DNA from: Burkholderia latens
GTDB lineage: Bacteria > Pseudomonadota > Gammaproteobacteria > Burkholderiales > Burkholderiaceae
Length of the DNA stretch: 64,000 nt
Direction: 5' to 3'
Assembly: GCF_902499045.1 (NCBI RefSeq)
Contig: NZ_CABVPL010000001.1
Span: 62,001-126,000, forward strand
Shown here: positions 18,343-26,900 of the stretch, piece by piece
Layout: each line of letters begins with the position of its first letter
Position numbering within the stretch: position 1 is the first letter of the stretch
Notes under the pieces: model-generated
Seen by the model: only the letters and a program-made list of their open reading frames with translations
What the model was told of the DNA's origin: nothing
The model's database searches: none
Position numbers and translations under genes: made by a program

Positions 18343-19539
18343 ATGAGCAGCAATCGAGGTGTCGTCTATCTTGGGCCGGGCAAGGTCGAAGTTCAGAAGA
18401 TCGATTATCCGAAGATGGTCGATCCGACCGGCCGTGCGATCGGCCACGGCGTGATCCTGAAAGTCGTGAGCACGAACATCTGCGGGTCCGACCAGCACAT
18501 GGTGCGCGGCCGCACGACCGCGCCGATCGGCCTCGTGCTCGGTCACGAGATCACCGGCGAAGTGATCGAGGTGGGCCCGGACGTCGAGACGTTGAAGATC
18601 GGCGATCTCGTGTCGGTGCCGTTCAACGTCGCATGCGGCCGCTGCGCGATGTGCAAGGACACGCATACGGGCGTCTGCCTGAACGTGAACCCGTCGCGTG
18701 CCGGCGGCGCGTACGGCTACGTCGACATGGGCGGCTGGATCGGCGGCCAGGCCGAGTACGTGCTCGTGCCGTATGCGGACTTCAACCTGCTGAAATTCCC
18801 GGACCGCGACCAGGCGATGGCGAAAATTCGCGATCTCACTTGCCTGTCCGACATTCTGCCGACCGGTTATCACGGCGCGGTCAGCGCGGGCGTGAAGCCC
18901 GGCTCGACGGTCTATATCGCGGGCGCGGGCCCGGTCGGGATGGCTGCGGCTGCATCGGCTCGGCTGCTCGGCGCGGCGGTGACGATCGTCGGCGACATGA
19001 ACGCGGAACGCCTCGCGCACGCGCGGGCGATGGGCTTCGAAACGGTCGATCTGTCGAAGGATGCGTCGCTCGGCGAGCAGATCGAGCAGATCCTCGGCGT
19101 GCCGGAGATCGACTGCGCGGTCGACTGCGTCGGCTTCGAGGCGCACGGCCACGGTTCGTCGGGCCATTCCGAGGAAGCGCCCGCGACGGTGCTGAATTCG
19201 CTGATGGAAATCACGCGCCCGGCCGGCGCGATCGGCATCCCCGGCCTCTACGTGACGGACGATCCGGGCGCGAAGGACAAGGCCGCGCAGCACGGCAGCC
19301 TTAGCATTCGCTTCGGCCTTGGCTGGGCGAAGTCGCACTCGTTCTTCACGGGCCAGACGCCGGTGCTGAAGTACAACCGCAACCTGATGCAGGCGATCCT
19401 GTTCGACCGGCTGCCGATCGCGAAGATCGTCAACGTCGAAGTGATCTCGCTCGACCAGGCGCCGGAAGGCTACAAGAAGTTCGACGGCGGCGCGCCGCGG
19501 AAATTCGTGATCGATCCGCACGGCCTGCTCGCGGCCTGA
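18343..19539 (+). CDS. fdhA: glutathione-independent formaldehyde dehydrogenase
   Basis: 398 residues, zinc- and NAD-dependent medium-chain dehydrogenase that oxidises formaldehyde to formate with tightly bound NAD. Catalytic zinc ligands Cys47 and His68 ('TNICGSDQHM', 'LGHEITG') and structural zinc cysteines 98, 101, 104 and 112 match the Pseudomonas putida enzyme shifted by one residue. The Rossmann motif is 'VYIAGAGPVGMAAA'. Start ATG 18343 follows GGAGACAATACG. Formaldehyde is released during betaine/sarcosine demethylation, the pathway encoded further along. It stands alone with its own terminator. Confidence 0.95.
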   Translation: MSSNRGVVYLGPGKVEVQKIDYPKMVDPTGRAIGHGVILKVVSTNICGSDQHMVRGRTTAPIGLVLGHEITGEVIEVGPDVETLKIGDLVSVPFNVACGRCAMCKDTHTGVCLNVNPSRAGGAYGYVDMGGWIGGQAEYVLVPYADFNLLKFPDRDQAMAKIRDLTCLSDILPTGYHGAVSAGVKPGSTVYIAGAGPVGMAAAASARLLGAAVTIVGDMNAERLAHARAMGFETVDLSKDASLGEQIEQILGVPEIDCAVDCVGFEAHGHGSSGHSEEAPATVLNSLMEITRPAGAIGIPGLYVTDDPGAKDKAAQHGSLSIRFGLGWAKSHSFFTGQTPVLKYNRNLMQAILFDRLPIAKIVNVEVISLDQAPEGYKKFDGGAPRKFVIDPHGLLAA

Positions 19540-19561
19540 CGCACGCGCGGCACGCAAGCAG

Positions 19562-19596
19562 CGGGCGGCACCGGAAACGGCGCCGCCCGTTTTTTA
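19562..19596 (+). terminator. rho-independent terminator of fdhA
   Basis: Stem CGGGCGGC / GCCGCCCG with a 12-nt loop followed by seven T residues, 22 bp after the fdhA stop codon. Confidence 0.9.
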
Positions 19597-19603
19597 TTGG
19601 GTG

Positions 19604-19633
19604 CGTCACGTCACGTCGCGTCGCGTCGCGTCA
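19604..19633. repeat. six tandem CGTCR pentamers
   Basis: Six consecutive 5-bp units: CGTCA twice, CGTCG three times, CGTCA once. They lie in the intergenic space after the fdhA terminator. Copy number could vary by slippage. Confidence 0.8.
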
Positions 19634-19707
19634 GCGTGAGGCTCGGGTATCGGTGAATCCCGATCATGGCGCGCCGGTCCGGCACATCGAACCGTCGCGC
19701 GATGCGC

Positions 19708-20535
19708 TCAGTGGCCGCGGTAGAGCTCTGCCAGTTGAGTCTCGGTCGCCGCGGCGCGGTGGCCGTGGCGTGCGTGCGTGCTCACGCGCCGAACCGCATG
19801 CGGGCGCCGTGCCGGGACGCCGCCTTTCCAGTCGGCGACGCGAATGCCGCCGCGCGCGCTGTCCGGCCCGCGTACCGGCGCGTGCCGCGCGAGCGTCGTC
19901 GCCGCGCGTCCGGGCGTGCGTGCAGTCGCGTGTCCGGTCGCCCGCGCTGGTTTGCCGGTATCGGCATCGGGTGGCGCGGCGGCCGTGAGCACCGGCTCGT
20001 TCGCGATGGGGCGGGAGCCGTCGTCCGGACGCAATGCGAAGACGGGGGCGGGCGCGACCGGCTGCGCCGGCGCCGGATCCGCGGCATGCGTGCCGGCATG
20101 GATCGTTGCCGCGTCAGGCGCGCCCTGGCCGCGACAGACGGGATCGGACCGGCACATCCGGTCGAACGTCACATAGCCGCCGACCATCAGCACGAGCGTC
20201 ACGATGCTCAGCAGCGGCGCGCTCGATGCGCGCGGCCGCCGCTGCGCGGCGCTGCGCACCGCGGCGGCGACACGCGACGACCACGTCGGCGCCGGTTGCG
20301 TCGGGTGCGTGGCGTGCATCGCGGGGGCCGGCTGCGTGTCGTAGCGCGCGTCGCCGAGCGGTGCGAACGGCCAGTTTCCCAGTCCGCAGACGGGGCACTG
20401 CTCGCGCGCGCGAAACGCCAGGAAACCGCACTGCCGGCAGCGCTGGCTGACGGCGCCGCGCGGCTCGGCCCGCAGGGACAGGGTGCCGCGCAGCGTGTCG
20501 CGTGTGCGGACTTTCCGGTTGGGAAGGACTCGCAT
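19708..20535 (-). CDS. hypothetical zinc-ribbon membrane protein
   Basis: 275 residues from ATG 20535 (GAGGTAGCAACGACC upstream). The N-terminal half has an arginine-rich start and a rubredoxin-like zinc ribbon (CRQCGFLAFRAREQCPVCG, residues ~33-51). A hydrophobic segment (PLLSIVTLVLMVGGYVTF, ~110-127) follows, then a Pro/Ala/Arg-rich low-complexity C-terminus with a few cysteines. A cytoplasmic zinc ribbon with one membrane anchor and a disordered periplasmic tail is likely. It follows the MocR gene on the same strand with 8 bp between stop codon and start codon, so the two may be co-transcribed. Function unknown. Confidence 0.65.
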   Translation of the reverse strand: MRVLPNRKVRTRDTLRGTLSLRAEPRGAVSQRCRQCGFLAFRAREQCPVCGLGNWPFAPLGDARYDTQPAPAMHATHPTQPAPTWSSRVAAAVRSAAQRRPRASSAPLLSIVTLVLMVGGYVTFDRMCRSDPVCRGQGAPDAATIHAGTHAADPAPAQPVAPAPVFALRPDDGSRPIANEPVLTAAAPPDADTGKPARATGHATARTPGRAATTLARHAPVRGPDSARGGIRVADWKGGVPARRPHAVRRVSTHARHGHRAAATETQLAELYRGH

Positions 20536-20543
20536 GGTCGTTG

Positions 20544-21965
20544 CTACCTCGTCTGCTGTTGCCGCCCCGCGAGCGTACCGATGGTGCGCATCGCGTCCTC
20601 GACGGCAGGGGTCCACGGCCGGCCGTAGTTCAGCCGGACATAACGGCGAAAGGCGCCCGTCACCGAAAAGATCGGACCGGGGGCAACGCTCACACCGTTC
20701 TCCATCGCTTCATCGAACAACTGCATCGCATCCACGTGCGGCGGCAATTCGATCCACAGAAAATAGCCGCCGCGCGGCGCGTAGACCTCGGTGTCGGCCG
20801 GAAAGTAAGCGCGAACGGCCGCCAGCATCTGCGCCTGGTGCGCGGCCAGATTGCGCCGCAGCCGGCGCAGGAAGCGGTCGTACGCGCCGTCGCGCAGGTA
20901 ACTCGAGATGGCCAGTTGCGCGGGCACGTCCGCTGCCGGCGCGCTGGCATTCTTCACGTGCCCGACCTGTTTCGCATAGCGTCCGGCCGCGACCCAGCCG
21001 ACGCGGAAGCCGGGCGCAAGGCATTTCGAGAACGAGCTGCAATGCAGTACGAGCCCGTCGTCGTCATAGTGCTTCGCGGGGCGGGTGGGCGTCGGGCCGA
21101 AGTGCAGTTCGCCGTATACGTCGTTCTCGATCAGCGGCACCTTGCGCGACGCGAGCAGATCGACCAGCGCGCGCTTGCGCTCGTCGGGCAACGTCGCGCC
21201 GGTTGGATTGTGGAACGACGTCATGAACCAGCACGCGCGCACCGGATGCGCGTCGAGTGCGTCGGTGAGCGCGTCGAGATCGAGGCCTGTGCGCGGGTCG
21301 ACCGGGATTTCGATCGCCTTCAGGTGCAGCCGCTGCACGGTCTGCAACACCGCGGGGAACGCCGGGCGCTCGATCGCAACGATGTCGCCGGGACGCGTGA
21401 GCGCCTGCAGGCACAGCGTCAGCGCTTCGGCCGCGCCGGTCGTGACGACGATTTCGTCCATCGGCAACGACGCGCCCGCGTTCAGATAGCGCGACGCGAT
21501 CTGGCGGCGCAGCGCTTCGTGGCCGGGCGGCAGCCCGGCGAGCAGTTTCGAGCGGTCCATGTTGCGCGCCGCCGACGCCGCAAACCGCCACAGACTGCTC
21601 ATCGGAAACAGCGAGTAGCTCGCGAACGCGGAGCCGAGCGGCACGATGTCGTCGCGCTTGAGCGAGTCGATCAACTGGAACAGCGCACCGTCGTCACCGG
21701 TTTGCGCCGCGCCCGGCTTGCGCGGCGAGTCGTGACTTTCGCGCACGCGCTTGTCGTGAAGATTCGAAACGAAATAGCCGGAGCGGGCGCGTGCAGTGAT
21801 CAGTCCCTCGCTTTCCAGCGTGTAGTACGCGCGAAACACCGTGGAAGGACTTACCCGATAGGCACGGCAAGCCGCGCGCACCGTGGGAATGCGCGCGCCT
21901 GCCGCGAGGTCGCCGCGCCGGATCGCGTCGGCGATCGTCTGTGCGAGCTCCGCGTATCGCTTCAT
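20544..21965 (-). CDS. MocR-type GntR/aminotransferase transcriptional regulator
   Basis: 473 residues. N-terminal GntR winged helix-turn-helix (KRYAELAQTIADAIRRG...TVRAACRAYRVSPSTVFRAYYTLE, residues 1-65) joined to a class I aminotransferase-like domain. The PLP lysine is Lys314 in 'SFSKCLAPGFRVGW', and 'MTSFHNPTGATLPDERK' binds substrate/PLP. ATG 21965 has GGAGG upstream; an in-frame start 34 codons earlier is less likely. MocR proteins usually control adjacent amino-acid, vitamin B6 or transport genes. Here the divergent neighbour is a secreted protein with three tandem repeats in between. Ligand and target unknown. Confidence 0.92.
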   Translation of the reverse strand: MKRYAELAQTIADAIRRGDLAAGARIPTVRAACRAYRVSPSTVFRAYYTLESEGLITARARSGYFVSNLHDKRVRESHDSPRKPGAAQTGDDGALFQLIDSLKRDDIVPLGSAFASYSLFPMSSLWRFAASAARNMDRSKLLAGLPPGHEALRRQIASRYLNAGASLPMDEIVVTTGAAEALTLCLQALTRPGDIVAIERPAFPAVLQTVQRLHLKAIEIPVDPRTGLDLDALTDALDAHPVRACWFMTSFHNPTGATLPDERKRALVDLLASRKVPLIENDVYGELHFGPTPTRPAKHYDDDGLVLHCSSFSKCLAPGFRVGWVAAGRYAKQVGHVKNASAPAADVPAQLAISSYLRDGAYDRFLRRLRRNLAAHQAQMLAAVRAYFPADTEVYAPRGGYFLWIELPPHVDAMQLFDEAMENGVSVAPGPIFSVTGAFRRYVRLNYGRPWTPAVEDAMRTIGTLAGRQQQTR

Positions 21966-22116
21966 GCCTGCCCTCCGGCCCACAGGCCGTCGCTGAAAAA
22001 AGAGTAGCACGGCGTTCGCCGCATTCAATCCCGCCCCAAACACTGCTGCATCGCCGCTGATCCGCAAACTATCTGAACAATCTGAGTCTTTTCATCAGAC
22101 AAGCGCACGGGCATGC

Positions 22117-22188
22117 TGCGCAAGTTTCATTCCCGACGCTTGCGCAAGGTTTGTTCCCGCTCTCTGCGCAAGCTTCATTCCCGATGCC
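22117..22188. repeat. three tandem 24-bp direct repeats upstream of a secreted-protein gene
   Basis: Units 22117-22140, 22141-22164 and 22165-22188 follow each other without gap. All begin TGCGCAAG and share the core TTnnTTCCCG; units 1 and 3 are nearly identical, unit 2 is more diverged. They lie 95-166 bp before the GTG of the secreted propeller/discoidin protein and 150-220 bp before the divergent mocR start. The rest of 21966-22282 shows no gene. Confidence 0.85.
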
Positions 22189-22282
22189 TGATCGATACGG
22201 AGCCCAACCGGATCAGTGACACCGCGCACCGTGCGCGGGGCCTTGTCTACGGCGTCTTCACCTTTATCCGGAAATAAATAGC

Positions 22283-23695
22283 GTGAAATTGAAGTTTTTC
22301 GCCGCGAGCCTCGCGGCCGGCATCACCGTCAGCCTGTTCAGCAACACCGCATTCGCCGCCTGCATCAGCAATCCCCCGACTCAGTCCAACGCATCGTTCC
22401 CCGCCGCACTCACCGGCAAGCTCGTCTATCACAGCTACGTCAAGTACGGCGACGGCACGAGCCAGTTGTTCTTGTATGACTTTTCCGCCCATACGCTCAC
22501 GCAGCTCAGCAAGAGCACGTGGGGCATCACCGATCCGATGAACGGCGTGTTCAGCCCCGACGGAAAGTGGCTCGCGTTCATGGGCATCAGCAACGGCGCA
22601 TGGAACGTGTTCATGGTGCAGCTCGGCGCGGGCACGGCGCCCGTCAACATGACGCACAGCACCGGTGCGACGCGCAACGAGGATCCGAAGTTCAGCGCCG
22701 ACGGCAAGACGCTCGTGTTCAAGCAGAACGGCGACGTGAAGCAGGGCACGCTGTCGTACACGAGCGCGGGCCCGGTATTCACGTCGGTCGTGAGCCTGAC
22801 CAACGCGCCGGCCGGCGCCGAATACTCGATGCCGTTCCTCGCGCCGGACGCGAGCGCCGTGTACTACGCGACGGGCACCGGCTCGAACATGGGCCTGATG
22901 AAGCGCACGATCGCGACCGGTCAGGCCGTCACGTTCGATCATCCGGCCGGGCTGCAGACCTATTACCCGGCCGTGCGCGCGGACGGCATGGTGTTCTACG
23001 CGCGCTGGAAGGACAGCGGCGGCGCAGACCAGATCTATGCGAAGACCGCGGATCCGGCATCGACGCCGAACGCGCTGCCGATCAACGACTGCATGAGCAA
23101 CAACTCGGACCCGGCGCCGGTCAACGGCACGAACTACGTGTTCTTCTCGTCGACGACGGCGGGCGGCTATCAGATCTACGTCGGCGACGTGACGACGGGC
23201 CAGCGCTGGAGCCTGTCGCAGTTCGGCGTCAATGCCGGTTCGAACAAGGCGAAGCTCGGATCGAACTACTACGGCGGCCCGGCGGTCGCGCAGCCGACGC
23301 TGCTGTCGCAAGGGCATCCTGCCGCCGCATCGGCGAGCTACAACGCGACGCTGACGGCCGACAAGGCGTTCGACGGCAACACGACGAGCACGCGCTGGGA
23401 TTCGCCGGAAGGCGCGGGCGTCGATCCGCAATGGATCTCCGTCGACCTCGGCGCGGTGAAGAAGATCAGCGGCGTCGATCTCTACTGGGATGCGGGCGCG
23501 CTCGCCTACCAGATCCAGACGTCGAACGACAACGTGAACTGGACGACGGTCTATTCGACGAACAACGGCGTGTCGTACGGTCACGTCACGCTGCCGAACC
23601 TGAACGCGCAGGGCCGCTACGTGCGGATGCTCGGCACGAAGCGGGCGACGCAGTGGGGGTATTCGCTCGACGAAATGCAGGTGTGGGGATCGTAA
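22283..23695 (+). CDS. secreted beta-propeller protein with C-terminal F5/8-type C (discoidin) domain
   Basis: 470 residues from GTG 22283 (GGAAATAAATAGC upstream). The Sec signal ends near AFA-ACISN. The central region has TolB/PD40-like propeller repeats ('FSPDGKWLAFMG', 'FSADGKTLVFKQNGD', 'LAPDASAVYYATG'). The last ~125 residues start 'AASASYNATLTADKAFDGNTTSTRWDS' and include 'WISVDLGAVKKISGVDLYWD' and 'GRYVRMLGTKRATQWGYSLDEMQVWG', a clear F5/8 type C carbohydrate-binding domain. Likely an extracellular or periplasmic glycan-binding protein; no catalytic module is visible. Divergent from mocR and followed by a strong terminator. Confidence 0.85.
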   Translation: MKLKFFAASLAAGITVSLFSNTAFAACISNPPTQSNASFPAALTGKLVYHSYVKYGDGTSQLFLYDFSAHTLTQLSKSTWGITDPMNGVFSPDGKWLAFMGISNGAWNVFMVQLGAGTAPVNMTHSTGATRNEDPKFSADGKTLVFKQNGDVKQGTLSYTSAGPVFTSVVSLTNAPAGAEYSMPFLAPDASAVYYATGTGSNMGLMKRTIATGQAVTFDHPAGLQTYYPAVRADGMVFYARWKDSGGADQIYAKTADPASTPNALPINDCMSNNSDPAPVNGTNYVFFSSTTAGGYQIYVGDVTTGQRWSLSQFGVNAGSNKAKLGSNYYGGPAVAQPTLLSQGHPAAASASYNATLTADKAFDGNTTSTRWDSPEGAGVDPQWISVDLGAVKKISGVDLYWDAGALAYQIQTSNDNVNWTTVYSTNNGVSYGHVTLPNLNAQGRYVRMLGTKRATQWGYSLDEMQVWGS

Positions 23696-23705
23696 GCGCA
23701 AATGG

Positions 23706-23732
23706 AAAGCGGCCTTCAAGGCCGCTTTTTTT
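23706..23732. terminator. bidirectional rho-independent terminator
   Basis: AAAGCGGCC / GGCCGCTTT stem with a TTCAA loop and a T-run in the plus direction. It serves the secreted protein, and in the minus direction (A-rich side) the former 3' end of gbdR. Confidence 0.9.
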
Positions 23733-24150
23733 ATCGCACCGCGCCTACTTCACGCATGAATCGCATGTACCGGAAACGCCGGCCCGGCCGCAGCCACCCC
23801 TGCGCAAGCGGCGCAACCTGCTTGCGTCGCTCACGCGTCGGCGCGACGCCGAACGTGTCGCGATAGCTCTTGCTGAAGTGGCACGCCGACTGGAAGCCGC
23901 ACGCCATCGTGATGTGCATGATCGACATGTCGGTCTGCAGCAGCAGTTCGCGCGCGCCGCAGCCGCAGCGGCAGGTAGTAGTGCGTCGGCGTCATCCCGA
24001 GGTGCTCGCGGAACAGCCGCTGCCACTGCCGCTGCGACATGTTCGCGAGCCGTGCGAGCTCCCCGATGTTGGTTTTCATCAGCGAGATCGCTTCGACATC
24101 GTCGTGTTCATCTTCGTCTCGAGCGCCGAGCCGCCAGTCACGGCGCCCTT
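23731..24150 (-). pseudogene. broken copy of the gbdR 3' end (AraC domain)
   Basis: On the minus strand this encodes the C-terminal AraC helix-turn-helix part of GbdR in two frames. 'LARLANMSQRQWQRLFREHLGMTPTHYY' (about 24060-23970) and 'MSIMHITMACGFQSACHFSKSYRDTFG' (about 23928-23850) match gbdR at 25774-26814. A 2-bp loss in a GC run near 23953 shifts the frame, and about 18 bp are missing near 24060 relative to the intact gene. DNA identity is very high from 23801 to ~24050 (equivalent to 25841 to ~26095) and fades toward 24150. Its last ~20 codons (WLRPGRRF..., stop at 23731) differ from those of the intact gene and end at the terminator, so this may be the original gbdR tail. Confidence 0.85.
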
Positions 24151-24654
24151 TTTCCCGCGGAGTGCCCAGAATTTCGCGGATTGATGGACGGGTGTCAGAA
24201 ACACCTGGCTGTCTTATCGTACTGGAACCGGCGTTTTGTTTGATCTTTTAGTACTTGTCATATTTCGTGATGCGGCTCGGAATTTCTAGAATAGTGCGAC
24301 TTTTTGAACATCGGAGCGCAAACGCATAATCGCGCTCGCACCTTTAGTGGCCGCGTGCGGACGCAAGAACGCTCACCCGGTTGTGTCCTCATTCGTCGCG
24401 GCCGTGCATCGGGCAGGTTTGAACCGCACGTCGTCCGCGTGCTTCCCGCCATGGTACGTGGCCCGATCGCTTGAAATCGCGAAGCCATGCCGTTGCTTGT
24501 TTCCCGTATGCCCGCGAGCACATCGATTTCTGCGGGAGCGGTTGGAGTTGGTCCGACACGAAGAGCCGCCATCGATGTCGTGCGAAATTGGAGAAATCCG
24601 GATTTCGAGGCCGTTTGTCCGCGTGTGAGGATGTGAACCGGATATGTTGATGAT
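24151..24654. other. AT-richer non-coding part of the adhesin islet
   Basis: About 500 bp with base composition more AT-rich than the chromosome around it and no credible gene; several short frames overlap in both strands but lack codon bias and ribosome binding sites. A small perfect hairpin GGTGT-CAGAA-ACACC lies at 24191-24205 close to the end of homology with gbdR. The last ~60 bp before 24655 should carry the adhesin promoter and leader, but the ribosome binding site is weak. Confidence 0.4.
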
Positions 24655-25629
24655 ATGAAAAAACTGATTTCGCAATTGGCTTGTGTTTTCGCATTTTCCC
24701 TGTTTATTCAGTCGAAAAGTTATGCGCTGAATTGTTACCTGGGTGACATGGGAGGAGCGGTGGTCGCCACTACTACGTTGCCGAGCGACTTGTACGTATT
24801 GGCATCAACGCCCGACGCGTACGTGATATGGCAGTCTCCGGTAATCACGGAAACCATCTGGTGTTCGTCGGCTGTTAGGGAGGGGGTGAATTTTTGGGTT
24901 AATCCGGCGAAGACTGTTTTGGCGAGTGGTGTTGAAGTCGGAATTGTATATAACGGGAAAACATATACGCAGTCGAGTGGTCGAATTCCTACTGGATTTT
25001 CAACTACTGTTTGGGATAATAGACCCATGGCATATACTGCTACTTTTAATATTTCGTATTCGATCGTTCTGCTGCGAAAGGGGAGTGCTCCGCAAACGGG
25101 AAAGGCCGATATAGCAAACTATGCGATTTTTCAGATGGATGGAGACGGGGGGGCTAATGAAAATCCTTACAGGAACTTTCGACGATTGATCAACGGCAGC
25201 GTCAAGTTCACGAGAGGAACGTGCTCGCTGCGCGTCGGGGACGAGACGAAGACCGTGAAGTTGTCACCGATCGTACTGTCGAAATTGCCGCCGGTCGGCG
25301 GGACCGTCGGGCGTGTCCCGTTTTCGCTGCAAGTCCGGCAATGCGATGAAGGCGTAAAAGGGGCTGCATTCACGTTCACCGGCACGGCGGATTCGAGCAA
25401 TGCCAATGCGCTCGCCAACACGGGCACGGCCCGTGGCGTTGCGCTCTACTTGAGAAGTGCCGACGACAATGGTGTCGTCCCGCCGAGCGGAACAGACCGC
25501 AAACGCATGGCGTCGATTGTCGGCAGCGAAGGAACGCTCGACCTGAATGCGGAATACGTCGTTACATCGCCCAATGTGGCACCGGGCACGGTAAATTCAC
25601 GCGTGACGTTCGGGATCTCCTACCAGTAG
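24655..25629 (+). CDS. orphan fimbrial adhesin (chaperone-usher type pilin family)
   Basis: 324 residues. The Sec signal ends at SYA-LNCYLG. The N-terminal ~175 residues look like a receptor-binding lectin domain (Trp- and Tyr-rich, paired cysteines). The C-terminal ~150 residues have the pilin pattern: 'FTRGTCSLRVGDETKTVKL' with the first Cys, 'PFSLQVRQCDEG' with the second, and 'NSRVTFGISYQ' as the terminal beta strand. This two-domain plan is that of a pilus-tip adhesin. No usher or chaperone gene is nearby. The 5' half is strikingly AT-rich with codons unlike neighbours, while from about 25195 the gene has normal Burkholderia GC, suggesting a mosaic or transferred gene. Confidence 0.75.
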   Translation: MKKLISQLACVFAFSLFIQSKSYALNCYLGDMGGAVVATTTLPSDLYVLASTPDAYVIWQSPVITETIWCSSAVREGVNFWVNPAKTVLASGVEVGIVYNGKTYTQSSGRIPTGFSTTVWDNRPMAYTATFNISYSIVLLRKGSAPQTGKADIANYAIFQMDGDGGANENPYRNFRRLINGSVKFTRGTCSLRVGDETKTVKLSPIVLSKLPPVGGTVGRVPFSLQVRQCDEGVKGAAFTFTGTADSSNANALANTGTARGVALYLRSADDNGVVPPSGTDRKRMASIVGSEGTLDLNAEYVVTSPNVAPGTVNSRVTFGISYQ

Positions 25630-25773
25630 CGCCGGGATACGGAGGCTAGCCGAATCGCACCAATATTCTGCCGGCTGCCGCGGCCAGCGAGCCTACAGAG
25701 CGCGAAGCACGAACGGTGCTCCGATGCCGAACCCGTCGGCGAAAAGCTTGTCGAGCAGATTCGACGTTTTCCT

Positions 25774-26814
25774 TCAAGCTGGGGCGTGAACCGGCCCGGC
25801 ATGCAATGTCGACGGCAATAACACGCCAGCCCCCGCACCCTGCGCAAGCGGCGCAACCTGCTTGCGGCGCTCGCGCGTCGGCGCAACGCCGAACGCGTCG
25901 CGATAGCTCTTGCTGAAGTGGCACGCCGACTGGAAGCCGCACGCCATCGTGATGTGCATGATCGACATGTCGGTCTGCAGCAGCAGTTCGCGCGCGCGCC
26001 GTAGCCGCAGCGTCAGGTAGTAGTGCGTCGGCGTCATCCCGAGGTGCTCGCGGAACAGACGCTGCAGCTGGCGCTGCGACATGTTCGCGAGCCGCGCGAG
26101 TTCCTCGCGCGACAGCGGTTCCTCGATGTTGTTCTCCATCAGCGAAATCACTTCGAACAGCGACTTGTTCGCCGAGCCGAGCCGTGCGACGAGCGGCATC
26201 CGCTGTTGCGCGCTGGTGTCGCGCACGTGCTCGACGATGAACTGCTCGGCGATCTGCGTGACGCGCGCGGTGCCCACGCGCGCGGCGATCAGGTTCAGCA
26301 TCATGTCGAGCGGCGCGACGCCGCCCGTGCACGTGATGCGGTCGCGATCGATCACGAACAGCTCCTTCAGGAAGCGCGTGTCCGGAAACTCTTCCTTCAG
26401 CGCCGACATGTTCTCCCAGTGGATCGCGCACGCGTAGCCCGCGAGCAGCCCCGACTTCGCGAGTGCGTAGGTGCCCGTGCACAGGCTGCCGAGCGGAATG
26501 CCCGCGCGCGCGAAGCGGCGCAGCGCCGACAGATGGGCGGGCGTCGTCGCGCGCTGCACATCGACGCCGCCGCACACGAACACGATATCCGGCTGGCCGG
26601 CGCACTCGGCCGGCCCCGTGTCGACCGTGAGTCCATTGCTCGCCGTGACCGGGCCGCCGTCCGGGCTGATTACCGACCAGCGGTAGAGCGGCTGTCCGCT
26701 CAGGTAGTTCGCCATCCGAAGCACCTCGATCGCATTCGTGAACGCGATCATCGTGAAGTTCGGTAAAGGCATGAACGCGAAGTGGGACAGCGACGCTGTG
26801 CGGTCGGGGGACAT
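25774..26814 (-). CDS. gbdR: GlxA-type AraC-family activator, probable GbdR
   Basis: 346 residues from ATG 26814. N-terminal DJ-1/PfpI-like domain (FAFMPLPNFTMIAFTNAIEVLRMANYLSG... 'FVCGGVDVQ', 'GSLCTGTYALAKSGLLAG') and a C-terminal AraC pair of helix-turn-helices (LARLANMSQRQLQRLFREHLGMTP...; MSIMHITMACGFQSACHFSKSYRDAFG). In Pseudomonas GbdR senses glycine betaine/dimethylglycine and activates gbcAB, dgcAB and related genes; its place beside glyA-dgc-gbc supports the same role. The last ~20 residues (AGAGVLLPSTLHAGP...) are low-complexity and differ from the duplicate tail at 23731, so the 3' end may have been replaced. Confidence 0.88.
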   Translation of the reverse strand: MSPDRTASLSHFAFMPLPNFTMIAFTNAIEVLRMANYLSGQPLYRWSVISPDGGPVTASNGLTVDTGPAECAGQPDIVFVCGGVDVQRATTPAHLSALRRFARAGIPLGSLCTGTYALAKSGLLAGYACAIHWENMSALKEEFPDTRFLKELFVIDRDRITCTGGVAPLDMMLNLIAARVGTARVTQIAEQFIVEHVRDTSAQQRMPLVARLGSANKSLFEVISLMENNIEEPLSREELARLANMSQRQLQRLFREHLGMTPTHYYLTLRLRRARELLLQTDMSIMHITMACGFQSACHFSKSYRDAFGVAPTRERRKQVAPLAQGAGAGVLLPSTLHAGPVHAPA

Positions 26815-26900
26815 GGGGAGCGTTCCTTGAATCTCTAATAGCTTTTGGCCCGAGGCACGGATCGGGCTGCCGTATTGTGTGAGCGAGCGCAACAAGCGTG

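Noticed and set aside
22117-22188. Possible CRISPR array
   Set aside because: Units are contiguous 24-mers with no spacers and no cas genes nearby; a regulatory repeat is more likely.
24191-24205. Possible insertion-sequence end at the islet boundary
   Set aside because: Only a short hairpin is present; no matching opposite end and no transposase fragment was recognised.
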